This document shows positions 1 through 11,617 of a stretch of DNA of 64,000 nucleotides, piece after piece. The translations under genes and the position numbers were made by a program. The stretch comes from Phragmites australis. Lineage: Eukaryota > Streptophyta > Magnoliopsida > Poales > Poaceae. The DNA lies in contig NC_084932.1 of assembly GCF_958298935.1 (NCBI RefSeq), positions 18,765,501 through 18,829,500 on the forward strand, read 5' to 3'. Positions within the stretch are counted from its first letter, which is position 1. The number at the start of each line of letters is the position of its first letter. The notes beneath the pieces are model-generated. The model was given only the letters and a program-made list of their open reading frames with translations. It was not told the DNA's origin and ran no database searches.

Positions 1-836
1 TCATTTAGAATTTCATTAATTTCTCCATGATTTTTACAAAGTTCACAAGTATAAAGTGAATATGTTAAGAAACATCACTGTAATTAACCTTTTCATGTCT
101 ACCATTATTTTTCCTACATAAAGCATAGTATAAATAAACTAATAAAAGTGGTTTCACTAATTTTGGAGGTGTGATGGGTCAGTTATGAATTAATCTAGTC
201 GCAACACATTTACACAATCCTGCATGTTACAATAACTAATTCATGAGTTCATGTATTTTTAAAAGACATAGGATCATGTAAGAAGACTAACAAAATTAGT
301 TTCATGATTTTTTGATTAGCAAAGAGTAAACTATGCATTTAACTTGGTTTAATAAAATATAGTTTCTCACAGAAACATTTCAACTTTTTTATGAGTATAA
401 ATACTTTTATCATGTAGATCATGTTACAAAGAAACCAACAAAATTTGTTTCACTCGATTTGAACCTTAGATGAATTAGTTATTGATTTTACAAGATTGAG
501 CTAATTTTTGGGTTTTTGTTGAACTTCACAGAAAATCGATAAAACCGCTCGATAAATAGATAAAACGGAGCGATTACCGATAAAATCAAGCTGTTACCGA
601 CAATGCGGAAAATTCGAGAAAACCGCTCGATAAATCAAGAAAATTGCTCGGTAACCGGTCCAATTCGACTGGTTACCGAACGAAGAATCTCGCTTCTTTT
701 TGTCCAAATTTCAAATTTTAGCAATTGAATTTTGTGTGAACTTCAGCCGAATTTCGAGCGGTTATCACGATAACCGCGTATTTTTGGTTACCGCTGGGTA
801 GCGGTTGCCATTTCAAAAACGGTAAGTAAAACCCTG
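1..836. mobile_element. Terminal part of a hAT-like DNA transposon (no transposase seen)
   Basis: The stretch from about 530 to 836 is packed with degenerate, inverted copies of a motif around 'ggttaccg', 'aaccgctcg' and 'gagcgattaccg', and it ends in 'aaaaccctg' at 836. Read inward from the right, that end begins CAGGGTTTTACTTACCG. Ac-type hAT elements commonly have CAGGG termini and short subterminal repeats of this sort. The 8 bases after the end (ttcaggac) would be the target duplication, but the partner copy would lie left of the window. Positions 1-520 are AT-rich with no ORF or domain that I recognise. It could also be a non-autonomous derivative. Confidence 0.42.
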
Positions 837-844
837 TTCAGGAC

Positions 845-1480
845 CACGCAACTAAGGACAAAACGGGACCACAGAAGGTCGAAGGGTGATCAGATTTATC
901 GAATATCTAACTATGGGGTATATGCGTATAAGGAGTATATCATATACGGATAGGATATGTACAACACATATTAAGAAGTTTTAGATATCATGAAACCGAA
1001 TCAGCGGTACCTGATACACCCAGAATTAAGGAAGTACATATCAGAAAAGTTTCGATTGGTTACCTAACTCGATATGATTAGTACTCAAAATAGATTTATC
1101 TACTTGGACATTAAGGAAGACAACTCTCTATCAACCATAGCTAAATAGGAGTCGATATCTCACCCCTATATAAGGCGAAAAGGCTAGGGGGAGAAGAGGA
1201 GGAACTCGAGGCAAGCATCAAGACCCTAACAGAGAAGATATTTAACGACTTTAGCTTTAGATTATATTAGATTTGATATACTCTCTATAATAGATTTAGC
1301 TACATTGCTTGCACTCGAGATCATCAATATACGGCAGCAACACCCCCATAGGACGTAGGGTATTACTCCAATCGGAGGCCCGAACCTGTATACATTGATT
1401 GTCTCATGTCATGATTAATCCCTGGACTCAAAGGTACCTAGTCAATTTATGGACACATTGTCAAGAACTAATCTTTGACA
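845..1480 (+). repeat. Element A 5' LTR (3' portion; left edge undetermined)
   Basis: The segment ends 'tttgaca' at 1480, immediately before the leader motif 'ttggtgtgccaggtaggga'. It contains a TATA box and the stretch 'gtagggtattactcc...cggcccgaacctgt', which recurs in recognisable form (agtagggtattacgcc...ggcctgaacctgt) in the LTR of element C at 58352-58386. Both LTRs end in 'TGACA'. I could not find the TG start; it may be hidden by the hAT-like segment or lie at about 888. Confidence 0.6.
1165..1174 (+). promoter_or_regulatory. TATA box of the element A LTR
   Basis: 'cctatataag' lies about 300 bp before the LTR end, followed by a purine-rich stretch, at the position expected for an LTR Pol II promoter. 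Confidence 0.5.
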
Positions 1481-1481
1481 G

Positions 1482-1505
1482 TTGGTGTGCCAGGTAGGGA
1501 CCTTC
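1482..1505 (+). other. Post-LTR leader / primer-binding region of element A
   Basis: 'ttggtgtgccaggtaggga' directly follows the LTR end. This kind of string sits at the same place in grass Tat elements. I cannot assign the priming tRNA from sequence alone. Confidence 0.45.
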
Positions 1506-1526
1506 TTCTGTTCTGCAGGATTAATC

Positions 1527-3416
1527 ATGTCTCGGGCTGACGTTTACGTCGGATTCTCCGACAACGGCTTCTATGACCACTTTGAGTCGATGGCAGACAT
1601 CTTCCAGTCCCCTCTCATCGACTCAGAGATCATGTTCGGAACTATGGTTTTCTGTTGGGATGGCCAAGTTGGATTGATCCATACCTGTACCCTCGAATCC
1701 AGACCAGTGGATGAGTACCGTGAGGTGGGACATCTCAAGTGGGATCCCGCGGAACCTAATGTTCTCCACTGCATGGACACCGACAGCGACGAGGGTGGTG
1801 ACAGTGATTCTAACACTAGCCAGAGCAGCCGAACAGATCAATTTGTGAATATGGCTAGAAGCAACAAACCCCCATCGGCTGACCCAATGGCGGTAGATCC
1901 AAAGGCCGTGGTGGACCACGACACGAAAATTCCCAAAGATCTGGTGATAGCTGTCGTCACCAACGGTACCGACGTCGAGTTACCACTGGAAACATCCGCA
2001 GCTGGAGCCTTACGTGCACCCAACACGACCCTTCACCGGCGGACCACAGGAGAGCAGATGCCTCCTGGCCTCTCCTGGCGACTTCTGGTGGGTACACCTC
2101 TGCTCGTGACGACTCACAGCTCAAGGGAGAAGCTCCCTCCGAACAGTCACCATGAAGTCTCATCGGCTCGACCGCCACTGAGCCTTGGTAACGACGTATT
2201 CAATACTCTGAATGCTAACATACGATGAGCACATCTGATCCTTCGATCCCTTCTAGAGTTAGATCCGGCAAATCCGCTAACTCCTATGGTCAATCAAGTC
2301 AAGACCCTACTCGATGCAACTCAGATCCAAGTTGCTCAAGCAAATAATCTCAGCATTTCCAAGCCCCACAGTCGGTACGGTCCCAGCTCAAGGAGCCACG
2401 GGCGGGAACTCTCTCGAGTAGGGGAATCTCAGATGGAAAGATCAGGTGGTCGAGCCCAAACATGACAATGTGGGCCAAACTGTAGTTGCCCTGTCTATAG
2501 GCGTAAAAATCAAGAAGACCTGAGAAATCGTATTCCTCACAATCAGCATGATCTATAGACGGTGATAGAAAACCACCGTGAAGATGATTGCTGCTACTAT
2601 GACCGCAGATCTACAGGACAGGATGGTCGACATGACTACCCTGCTCGAAGAGGCAAGCGTGACAGTGCCCCACCACCTTTTCTTGATGAGTTCGACGGAG
2701 GTTACAAGGCTTTTGTGCACGAACTTCAGTCAATTTGGTGGCCTGAGAAGTTCAAAGCGGGCCTGATCCCGAAATATTACGGGAAAATCAATCCCAATGA
2801 GTGGTTACAGATCTACACAAATATTATTCGAGCAGCCGGTGGTGACAATCGAGTAATGGTCAATTACCTGTTAACCGCCCTTGATGGACCCACAAGGTCC
2901 TGGTTGCTAAACTTGCCGCCCAACTCGATTAATTCATGGGCAGAACTTAAGGCTCAGTTCATAGCCAATTTCCAAGGCACAAGGCGACAATGAATCTCTT
3001 CAACATTTTATCCGCCAGTTCAGCGACAAGTGTAACACGATCCTGGACATCTCCGATGAGTCGGTAATCATCACCTTCAAACGAGGTGTTCAGGACACAG
3101 ATTTATGTGGAAAGATGGCCACTCGGAAGATCCGTACGGTCAAAGAGCTTTTCGAGTTAGCCGACAAGTGTGCAAAATCAGTGGAAGCGCAGATGTGCGC
3201 TAAAAACCTTCAATCTAGCAAGGACAAACCTGAGTCCTCGAAGAACGGAGAAAAGAAGACCAACCCGGTGACAAGCGCAAGGGTCCCGATATGACTATAG
3301 CTGCGGTCGACAGGAACACATCGCGCAATACTGGGGACAACAAAGGCCTTAATCGAGGTGGCGGAAAGTGGTGTCCCATCCATCGGAGCAACTAGCATGA
3401 CTTCGACGAGTGCTAT
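1527..3416 (+). pseudogene. gag: gag of element A (Ty3/gypsy), broken
   Basis: This encoded the capsid/nucleocapsid polyprotein of the element. The ATG at 1527 opens a frame running to 2228 that matches no domain I know. The recognisable retrotransposon gag capsid domain lies at 2562-2993, in an ORF containing WPEKFKAGLIPKYYGK and WAELKAQFIANFQG. A zinc-knuckle-like motif around 3375-3425 (WCPIHRSN, an in-frame stop, then HDFDEC) precedes the protease. The pieces lie in separate reading frames with stops at 2226, 2993 and others, so no complete Gag can be made. Pol follows directly, in the usual gypsy order. Confidence 0.75.
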
Positions 3417-6400
3417 GTGTTCAAGAAGAAGCTCGATGAAAAGATCAAGTTGAACGCTGAGCATGGCAATAAGCAGGCTAAGTCAAACGTTGAGGGCAGC
3501 GAGCCCCAGTTCCATGAGGCAGACCACGGCTTGGTGCACATGTTTGGAGGAGCCTCCATGTACGAGTCCAAAAGGCAGTACAAGGTGGTCAAGCGAGAAG
3601 TCAACTTGGCCCTAATTGGGCCCACTCGGTATCTCAGGTGGTCGGAACAGTCGATCACCTTTGGTCAAACCGACCATCCGATCGCGATACCACATCCTGG
3701 TCGATACCCGGTCATGGTTCAGCCGACCATACTCAACATCAAAGTTTCTAGAACTCTAGTCGATGGTGGTAGTTCACTCAACCTCATTTTCTCCAAAACC
3801 TTGTACAAGATGGGAATTTAGAGATCGGAGCTTAAAAAGAGAGTCGAGCCTTTCCACGGCATAACTCCCAACTCATCAACCATGCCTCTCGGTCGGATTG
3901 AGCTACCGGTTACGTTTGGCACGCACGACAATTTCCGCACAGAAAAACTAACCTTTGATGTCGTGGACTTCAAGACGGCGTACAATGTGATTTTAGGCCG
4001 CCCAATGCTGGGCAAGTTCATGGCGGTGGTTCACTATGCTTACTAAATGCTCAAGATCCCGGGTCCTAAGGGGGCCATTATAGTTAAAGGGGATCAGCGC
4101 GCAGCGGTCAAATGTGATAAGCAAAGCCTGGATATGGTCGAACACTTCGGTCGAGTGGCTATCACCCCCAAGGACGTAAATTCTAAGCGTCAAAGGCACC
4201 AAGGTGTCGTCGAGGCCAAAGACTCCAGGCTCGTATGTCTTGCTAGCACTTCTGAGTCTGACAACGCCAAAGGCAAGATCAACGATGGCGTCAACAATAA
4301 GAAGACCGGTGGTTGCGTCAAGGCAGTGCCCCTGAACATGTTCGAACCATCCAAGACGGTTAAGATTGGGGCCAATCTTGATCCCAAATAGGAACTTGAG
4401 CTCATCACCTTCCTCCAGGCAAACCAAGACGTGTTCACATGGCAACCGTCCGATATGCCTGAGGTCCCCAGGGAGGTGATCAAGCATCGACTTGCTGTTA
4501 AACTCGGTGTCAAACCTGTGGTGCAGAAGCAGCGAAGATTTGCGGAAGATAGGAAGTGGACCATCCAGGAGGAGGTCGATAGACTCCTAAAGGCGGGCTT
4601 CATTCGAGAAGTGCGTCATCCTACATGGCTCGCGAATCTCGTCCTAGTTAAGAAGGCCAATGGCATATGGACAATGTGCGTTGACTTCACCGACTTCAAC
4701 AAGGCTTGCCCCAAGGATCCTTTTCCCCTCCAGCGCATCGATCAGATTGTCGACTCTACGGTAGGCTGCAAATTGCTATGTTTTCTAGATTTCTATTCAG
4801 GGTATCACAAAATTAGCATGGGATTAGAGGATGAGGAGAAAACAACTTTACTACTCCCTTGGTGTATTTTACTATGTAAAGATGCCTTTTGGTTTAAAAA
4901 ACGTTGGTGCTACATATCAAAGGTGTATTTAAAACTGTCTACAACCCCAAATTGGGCGCAATGTAGAAGCATACGTCGATGATGTTGTAGTCAAGTCGGA
5001 AGAAACACATTGGTTAACGATCTCATGGAAGCATTCGACAACCTTAGGAAGTATCACATGATGCTCAACCCCGAAAAGTGCACGTTTAGTGTGCCGTCTG
5101 GCAAACTTCTCGGCTTCCTGGTGTCAAGTCACAACATTGAGTCCAACCCACAAAAAATTGAGGCTCTCGACTAGATGCGGTCATCTCTAACACTGAAGGA
5201 GGTTCAGAAACTGACAGGTTGCATCGCTGCTCTTAGTCGATTCATTTCTAGGATGGGCGAGCGAGGAATGCCTTTCTTCAAGTTGTTGAAGAAACAAGAC
5301 TGATTCGAGTGGACAGAAGAAGCGGAACGTGCCTTCCAGGACTTAAAAAGGTACTTATCTTCCCCATTGATTCTTACGCTGCCTAATGAGAATGAGGAGC
5401 TCTTTTTGTATATTGCAGCTACCCCACAAGTTGTAAGCATGGTACTGGCGGTCGAACGGGAATGTCCCAAGAAAAAGGCCAAGGTCCAGAAACCTGTTTA
5501 TTACGTGAGCGAGGTTCTACACAATGCTAAGCTACGATATCCACAAGTACAGAAGCTGATATATGCAGTCTTGATGTCTTCCTGGAAATTACAGAACTAC
5601 TTTCGAGTGCACAGGATCACGGTCATAACGATGTATCCGCTGAAGGATGTAATACACAATTGGGAAGCTACTGGATGATTCACGCAATGGGTGGTAGAAC
5701 TAAATGAGTTCGATGTAAGCTACTCACCACGCACAAGCGTGAAATCCGGAGTGTTAGCATATTTCATCGCCGAATGGACAAGCATTGAGAAAAAAGGTCA
5801 AACATGGTCGAAAATCATTGGACACACTTTTTGATGGATCGCTCACGCTCCAGGGCTCGGGGGCTGGCATTGTGCTCAAATTGCCAAAGGGCGATAAACT
5901 CAGGTACGTTGTTCAGTTAGACTTTAAAGTCTCTAATCATGTTGCAGAATATGAAGGACTAGTAAACGGGCTCCGCATGACTGCATCGTTTGGGATTAAA
6001 TGACTTCTTGTGAAAGGGGACTCACAACTAGTCATAAACCAAGTTCAAAAGGAGTACCAGTGCTTGGATGACAACATGGCGGCTTACTTACTCGAGGTAC
6101 GAAAGCTTGAGAAAAAGTTTGAAGGGCTAGAAGTGACGCATATCAGAAGGAGTGATAAATCTGGTGCGGATGAACATGCTAGACTCACTTCTTCTTAGCA
6201 CTGGTACCCATAGGGGTCTTCGTTGAGAAACTCCTTAAGCCATCTGTCCCGACAGTTCAGTGAACGAATGCTGCCCAACCCGACCAGTAGTCTGGTCAGG
6301 TTAGCGAGATAGAACCCGCAGACACGGATGTTGTACTACTCGAACACAACCCGACTTGGATGACTCCGTACCAAGCATATCTCGAGGGTCGAGACATCCC

Positions 6401-7583
6401 TGATGATGATGCATTTGCAGAGAAAATTGCTCGTAAATCCGAGCTCTACATTTTGGTAGACAGCAAGCTCTACCGAAAGGGGAGTAATGGAATCTTGAAG
6501 AAGTGCATCACTCAGGAAGAGAAATATTGCTCGATATCAATGGAGGCACATGTGGTAATCATGCGTCTTCTTGCACCTTGGTCGGAAAAATTTTCCGCCA
6601 GGGATTCTATTGGCCGACTGTCCTCTAGGATGCTTCTGAGCTGGTCAAAAAGTGCGAAAGCTGTCAATTTTTTGGAAGGCGGACCGCTCGACCAACCCAA
6701 GCTCTGCAAACAATTCCTCTCTCTTGGCCTTTCTCCGTCTGGGGCTTGGATATCCTGGGACCGTTCTCAACGTCCCAAGGTGGTTACAAGTTCCTATTCG
6801 TGGCTATCGACACGTTCACCAAGCGGATAGAGGCTGAACCCGTAGGAAAAATAACCACAAAAACAGCCAAGAAGTTCATGAGGAGCACACTTACTCAATT
6901 CGGATTTCCGCATCGGATAATTACGGATAATGGTAGCCAGTTTAGAAGTGGAACCTTCATTGCATTCTGCGAAGAATTCAGCATTAAGACTTGTGTCGCC
7001 TCAGTAGCTCACCCGTAGAGTAATGGTCAAGTTGAGCATGCTAATGGTATAGTCTTGCAGGGTATCAAAACTCCGGTCTTCGACAAACTAAAAGCCTACT
7101 CAAAACACTGGGTAAAAGAGATTCCTTTGGTACTATGGGCCATTCGTACGTCGACTAATAGGGCCACCTGTGAAACTCCGTTCTTCTTAGTTTATGGAGC
7201 AGAAGCGGTGCTCCCGACTGAGTTGCAGTTTATATCACCTCGAGTGGGAAGTTACTCTGAAGAAGGGCAGGAGCTCTTACAAGAGGATGACATAAATTTA
7301 CTCGAGGAGTGCCCAGATCGAGCATCTATTCGAGTGGCTAAGAATCAGCAGGCGTTGCGTAGATATCAAAGCCAGAAAATTCAACCCATTGAACTCGCTG
7401 CTAGGGACCTTGTCCTACGGAAGGTGCAAAAACAGGCCCAGTGCCACAAGTTATCGCCTGAGTGGGAATGACCTTACATATTAGTCGAACTCACTCGACC
7501 TGGGTCGGTACGACTATCTACTCCAAACGGCAAGATACTTGAGCACTCGTGGAACATCGATCAACTCCGAAAGTTTTATCCAT
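3417..7583 (+). pseudogene. pol: pol of element A: protease, RT, RNase H, aRNase H-like, integrase; broken
   Basis: Domains in order: protease near 3735-3820 (LVDGGSSLN, with DGG at the catalytic triad); a protease tail through about 4045; RT from about 4431 (LVLVKKANGIWTMCVDFTDFNKACPKDPFPL; AYVDDVVVKS near 4970-5000); RNase H about 5300-5700; a second RNase H-like domain 5830-6190 (FDGSLTLQGSGAG, KGDSQLVINQVQKEYQC); integrase zinc and core domains about 6360-7200 (MDILGPFSTSQGG, IITDNGSQF, then a TAG at 7016-7018 just before SNGQVEHAN); and a C-terminal tail ending WNID-LRKFYP near 7580. At least ten stops or frameshifts interrupt it. The first two RT motifs are legible, but the stretch before YVDD is shifted. 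Confidence 0.85.
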
Positions 7584-7748
7584 AGAAAAGGTAGGTTACA
7601 GGTAAGTCTTTACATTCGATTCGGTTGGCTACTCGATTACATAGTTTTTACTTTTTCACTCTAATCCGTGTAGCTAGTGCAAAATTGACAGAAAGGATTA
7701 GCTTAGATCTTGCAAAAAACCTCCAAGAGTTTGGAAGCATATGGACCC

Positions 7749-8303
7749 TTATTCACCCTTAGACGAGTCGAGGAACCTTTTATACTCCTCCCTCGGGCGG
7801 CAACTGATCATTCCAGTAAACAGCCACCGACCAGCATAGGGACCAGGGAATGTGGCCAAGGCGAAGGCCCTACTAGAGCTACTGGCCAACACCGGTGATG
7901 CCGAGTGGTCTTCTGTGTGGTGCGAAGGTGATCTGGTGGTTGTCGATGGAGAAGACGACCGTGCCTCCTTAGCCGGTGATGACATGAAGGATCCACCGCC
8001 GAAGACCTTGATGGCGGCTTGGTCGATGATCCGGTCAAGATCACCACCATCCTCAATTCTCCCCCATGCAGAGCGCTGCGTCGTCTGGCTTGAAGCATAG
8101 GTCTTGATGTAATGGCGAACGCATTGAATGAGGGGACGGCGATTATCTGCAGTGGGCGCTTCTTCCCTCTCTTTCTTAGGCCTACTACTCGAGTCCTCGT
8201 CATCGGAGGAAACGATGATGATTTCCGGAGGGACCATGGCGAGAGGCCTAGGGGAAAGGACTTCTAGGATTAGTCCACGAGGTGGAGATGGAGTGGAGGC
8301 CAT
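7749..8303 (-). CDS. Antisense ORF of unknown function in element A (184 aa)
   Basis: I do not recognise this protein. It is polar, with a serine/acidic patch (IIIVSSDDEDSSS) near residue 30, a basic middle segment (QCVRHYIKTYASSQTTQRS) and a serine-rich C-terminal half. It runs against pol and ends about 165 bp from the pol terminus. The ATG at 8303 is favoured because a TATA box lies upstream on the same strand at 8390-8397, giving a plausible short 5' leader. Antisense ORFs after pol are known in Tat elements such as Grande. The ORF is intact, but expression is unproven. Confidence 0.5.
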   Translation of the reverse strand: MASTPSPPRGLILEVLSPRPLAMVPPEIIIVSSDDEDSSSRPKKEREEAPTADNRRPLIQCVRHYIKTYASSQTTQRSAWGRIEDGGDLDRIIDQAAIKVFGGGSFMSSPAKEARSSSPSTTTRSPSHHTEDHSASPVLASSSSRAFALATFPGPYAGRWLFTGMISCRPREEYKRFLDSSKGE

Positions 8304-8389
8304 GGCTTCAAGCTCTATAAGTCCTAGAAGGTAATGGGCAAAAGAAGCAAAGGGGGCAATGTGAAGGACAGACGGCTTCGAGTCCCCTC

Positions 8390-8397
8390 TATTTATA
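8390..8397 (-). promoter_or_regulatory. Minus-strand TATA box upstream of the antisense ORF
   Basis: On the minus strand the sequence reads 'gctataaatagagggg', a canonical plant TATA context, about 90 bp before the ATG at 8303. Nothing on the plus strand explains it. Confidence 0.5.
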
Positions 8398-8399
8398 GC

Positions 8400-9450
8400 A
8401 GGGGGAACGGGTCTTACTGTATAAACGTAGTCATCAAGACCTGAAACGATGGTGTCGCCTCAGGCGCATAGCGTGTTCATCGAGACGTCATGATGGCATT
8501 ATGGCTTGTCTCATCTCTGCAAACAGGGATGGGCGGTCATTACGCAAGTGAAGATTGTGGTGAAAACGAGCAAAAATGGGAGTGGGTTTTTAATGCCCAC
8601 CTACCCAGCGGTTCGAGCTCACTCGGTATCCACATTGCAGTTAAAACAATAATGCTCAGGGGCTTGTACTCTCGAGTATTTAGTCGAGGATGGTGTGTTG
8701 ATGCATATGCTCTACTCTTTGTCTTGATTACCACATCAAATAGAGAGTCGGGGGTTACATCGCATGCTTTCGGTGCTAGAACTTTACTCTTTGTTTGACT
8801 ACATTATTGACCAATGGTACATGTATGTCCTTTTTTACTCTCCGATCGAGTAACTTCTTCCTCGACCATAGAGTCAGGGGCTACATCATAATACCATATT
8901 TTCTGTTATATGTTTTTTTGCAAAATTTTATCTGACTCTGCATTGGTCACATTGAATAGAACCAACGGAGGCATGTGTTGGGTCGATGATGGGCAATTAT
9001 ACCTCAGGAGGCATAATGGGACAGAGATTGTCAGACATCTCACGCCTAACGGCCAAAAGGGTTATGAAGTCCTAGTTTGCCTCGCGTGTGCTCTCTATCG
9101 AGTTCATGTTTATGTGCTGATTGAATGCGCATGTTGATAAAAGTTCGCAGAAAATTTGATATGCTCTAAGCTCAGTATTAGTCTTTTTCCTTACTATTAC
9201 GGTCTTCTCGAGTACTCGAGGGCCGCGCATCTAATAGCTTATCTAGTTAAAATTTCAGGTTGACAGGTGCATAATCGTATGGTCTTGAGAACGATGACAA
9301 CATGTATCTATTAGTTTTTGCATCTACTTATGCTAATCCTATTTTATTGATAAGGAAATAATAGATAAAAGCATAATAGACTGGAAAAGTATAGCATTGT
9401 TACGGGCATTCTCAGATCATAAAATATATCTTACAAGTGCCAGAATAGGA
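8400..9450. other. Untranslated spacer of element A with no gene
   Basis: No supported coding region. Three loosely similar purine-rich strings occur: 'ctcaggggcttgtactc' near 8655, 'gtcgggggttacatc' near 8747 and 'gtcaggggctacatc' near 8872. They resemble degenerate copies of one short repeat. Several 'ctcgag' sites are scattered through the region. Confidence 0.4.
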
Positions 9451-9457
9451 TGGACCA

Positions 9458-10236
9458 TCAGTCTGAGGGACTCTCCTCACTATCATCACTAGGCAAACTA
9501 AGCCTCAAAGACTCGACAAAGGCTGGAACCACTGGTTGGATGCTTTCAACAAGTTTCGCGGCCTCCTCGCTAGTACAATTGAACCCGACTATCACCAATG
9601 AGGTATTGAGCGCGGGGTTATATCTCTTGAGAATACCTAGCAATGTGACAGCACTTGCAGAGGCTGCTTGTGACATGAGGTCGAGAGTCTGCTCTTTCAG
9701 CTCTTGAAGAGCCAGAACAACAACATCCCTTTCACCCATCATCGCCTTCTTTTCACCTCGAGCGGTGTTCACTTGATTCTTGAGTCTCTCCTGAAACTTG
9801 ACATCGTTGTTAACCTTCTTCATTGCGTCATAAAGAAGCTTTTCCTTGCTGTTGCAGGAGGACTCAAGGCCTAAAAAAGGTAAACCAAACAATAATTCTT
9901 TGCTAGTCACCCAATAATCAAATCACGCACTTGTGATCAAGAATAGACTTACCTTCAATTTTCTCTCTCTTGGCTTTGAGCTTTTTGTGGTGGGTGGCCT
10001 CGGCAGCACCTACCTGAGCGCTTGTAGCTTGGAGAAGAGCTTTTATTGCCGCCCACGGATCATCAGTCGGAATTGATATTGAAGTTTCACTTTCCCTGAG
10101 CTACGGGTCTTCTTAGGGCGCGCTTGAGGCAGGATATCTGATTGGAGCTGAGGCCGAGTCAACCGGGGAAGTTAGCCCCGAATGATTGGTCAAGGTGCTG
10201 GCAGCCTTGATTTGCGCCTCAGTCGATAGTCTGCAA
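9458..10236 (-). pseudogene. Antisense, apparently spliced coiled-coil gene of element A (3' part)
   Basis: The terminal exon (9458-9870) encodes a charged, heptad-like helix (KEKLLYDAMKKVNNDVKF) and an acidic tail. On the minus strand a canonical intron (GTAAGT...TTTTTTAG) spans 9871-9952. Removing it joins exon 2 in frame to an upstream exon rich in Lys/Ala (ATHHKKLKAKREKIE). A second candidate intron spans 10231-10307 (GTTTGT...GATTGCAG). The N-terminal part is missing because element A is cut at about 10460. By position it matches the antisense coiled-coil gene of element C. Function is unknown; spliced antisense genes in Tat elements are only partly characterised. Confidence 0.5.
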
Positions 10237-10321
10237 TCAACAGAATAAGAGAAGAGGAGAAAAAAGGATTGCTAATCGACCAGTCAAGATCAGAATCCAA
10301 GACAAACCTCTTTGAAATCGG

Positions 10322-10446
10322 AAAAAGTGAAATGATGCTTGACTTTTGCCTTTTTTGGGGTCACCTTCTTTATTCTTGGTCCAGATCGGAAAATGTGGAA
10401 TGATGCTTGACTTTTGCCTTTTTGGGGTCACCTTCTTTGTTCTTGG
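10322..10446. repeat. Short tandem duplication (about 60-bp unit) at the 3' break of element A
   Basis: Two adjacent copies share 'aatgatgcttgacttttgcc' and 'ggggtcaccttctttrttcttgg', with a few differences. The pair abuts the junction to the chromovirus sequence, so it may mark the rearrangement breakpoint. Confidence 0.6.
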
Positions 10447-10474
10447 ATTGTATGGGAAGAAGTGAGAGATTTAC

Positions 10475-11152
10475 TTGCCATTCGCCGAGTTCTCATATAA
10501 CAATAGCTATCAATCAAGTGTTGAGATGTCCCCGTTTGAAACTCTCTATGGCCGTAGATGCCGAACACCGTTGAATTGGTCCGAATCTAGTGAACGGGCT
10601 TTCCTAGGCCCGGATTTGGTCAAGGAGGCAGAAGAGCATGCTCTGACTATTCAGAAGTGTCTCCTCACGGCACAACCACGGCAGAATAGCTATGCGGATT
10701 GTCGCCGCCAAGAGCTCGTGTTTGAAGTTGGAGATTTTGTTTATCTCAAAGTGTCACCTATCAAAGGTGTTTGACGCTTTCAAGTCCAGGGCAAGCTAGC
10801 ACCCCACTATGTTGGTCCATTTAAGATCGTTTCTCGGCATGGAGAGGTGGCCTATCATTTGGACTTGCCTTCGTCCCTCTCCATCGTTCACAATGTCTTC
10901 CACGTGTCACAATTGAAGAAATGCCTTCGAGTTCCAACTGAAGTGATCGAAGCTGCAAACCAAGAGCTGCAGCCGGATCTTTCATATTGTGAGCGGCCAA
11001 TCTGAATCTTGGATGAAGCGGAATGCAAAACACGACAGCAATCAATAAAGTTCATCAAAATCCAATGGAGTAACCACTTAGAAGATGAAGTGACGTGGGA
11101 GCATGAAGATAAAATCCGCTCTGAGTATCCTGAGCTTTTTGAGAGCTTGTGA
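10475..11152 (+). pseudogene. pol: Integrase C-terminus and chromodomain of a chromovirus pol
   Basis: One frame from 10475 to the stop at 11150-11152 carries the integrase tail (FAEFSYNNSYQSSVEMSPFE, LYGRRCRTPLNW), the GDFVYLKVSP segment, the [19 protein letters not shown] segment and a terminal chromodomain (VTWEHEDKIRSEYPELF). Chromodomains of this kind are thought to steer integration toward heterochromatin marks. Two in-frame TGA codons (10772-10774 and 11003-11005) break it, without frameshifts. Everything upstream of integrase is missing; element A sequence lies directly to the left. Confidence 0.85.
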
Positions 11153-11617
11153 ATGTCATTGTAATTTTGCACATTTGGAACCTCTCGCATGTCTATATTC
11201 ATCGCCATGTTGAACGGAAGTTGAGTCTCAAAAGAGTTGTGTTTGGAAGTTAACTCGACCCAAGGCAAGATGAGCTTGTTCTTGCTTCTTGCTGGCTTGT
11301 GGCCTGGCCGGTACCTATGCCGTTCTAACCGTCGGTGGTTGGTCTGACCGCCAAGAGACTTGCGGTCTGACCATTAGAGTGCAAAACTCTCTATATAGAT
11401 TTATCCTAACCACCGTTTCCATAGTCTAACCGAGCCGCGGTCTGATCAAGCCTAGCTACGGTCTGACTGCCAGTTCACAGAGAGGCCCGATGGCTATCTT
11501 TTCATTCCATCAATGAATATTGATGTGATTCTTTCCCAATTGCGGAGGACTCTTTTCCATTTCATCGCTAGCACCTTCTCCCTAAGTCTACCAAATCTCT
11601 AGATGAGATTCTTTTTA
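11153..11617 (+). other. 3' UTR of element B with repeated 'ggtctgacc' motifs
   Basis: Non-coding. From about 11330 to 11480 it holds several copies of 'ggtctgaccgcca' and variants (for example 'cggtctgactgccagtt'). The same motif continues inside the LTR. Confidence 0.55.

Larger units (their letters stand above)
845..10460 (+). mobile_element. Element A: degenerate Ty3/gypsy Tat-lineage retrotransposon, truncated at its 3' end
   Basis: Order seen: LTR 3' part (to 1480), leader, gag, protease, RT, RNase H, a second RNase H-like domain, integrase (to about 7583), then about 2.9 kb with antisense ORFs. The second RNase H domain before integrase and the antisense reading frames after pol are known traits of the Tat lineage. 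No 3' LTR or polypurine tract is found. The sequence switches at about 10460 to an unrelated chromovirus. Stops and frameshifts occur throughout, so it cannot move by itself. Confidence 0.85.

Noticed and set aside
7749..8203. Several overlapping plus- and minus-strand ORFs at 7808-8334
   Set aside because: Only the 7749-8303 minus-strand frame has a promoter context. The others overlap it in other phases and show no domain.
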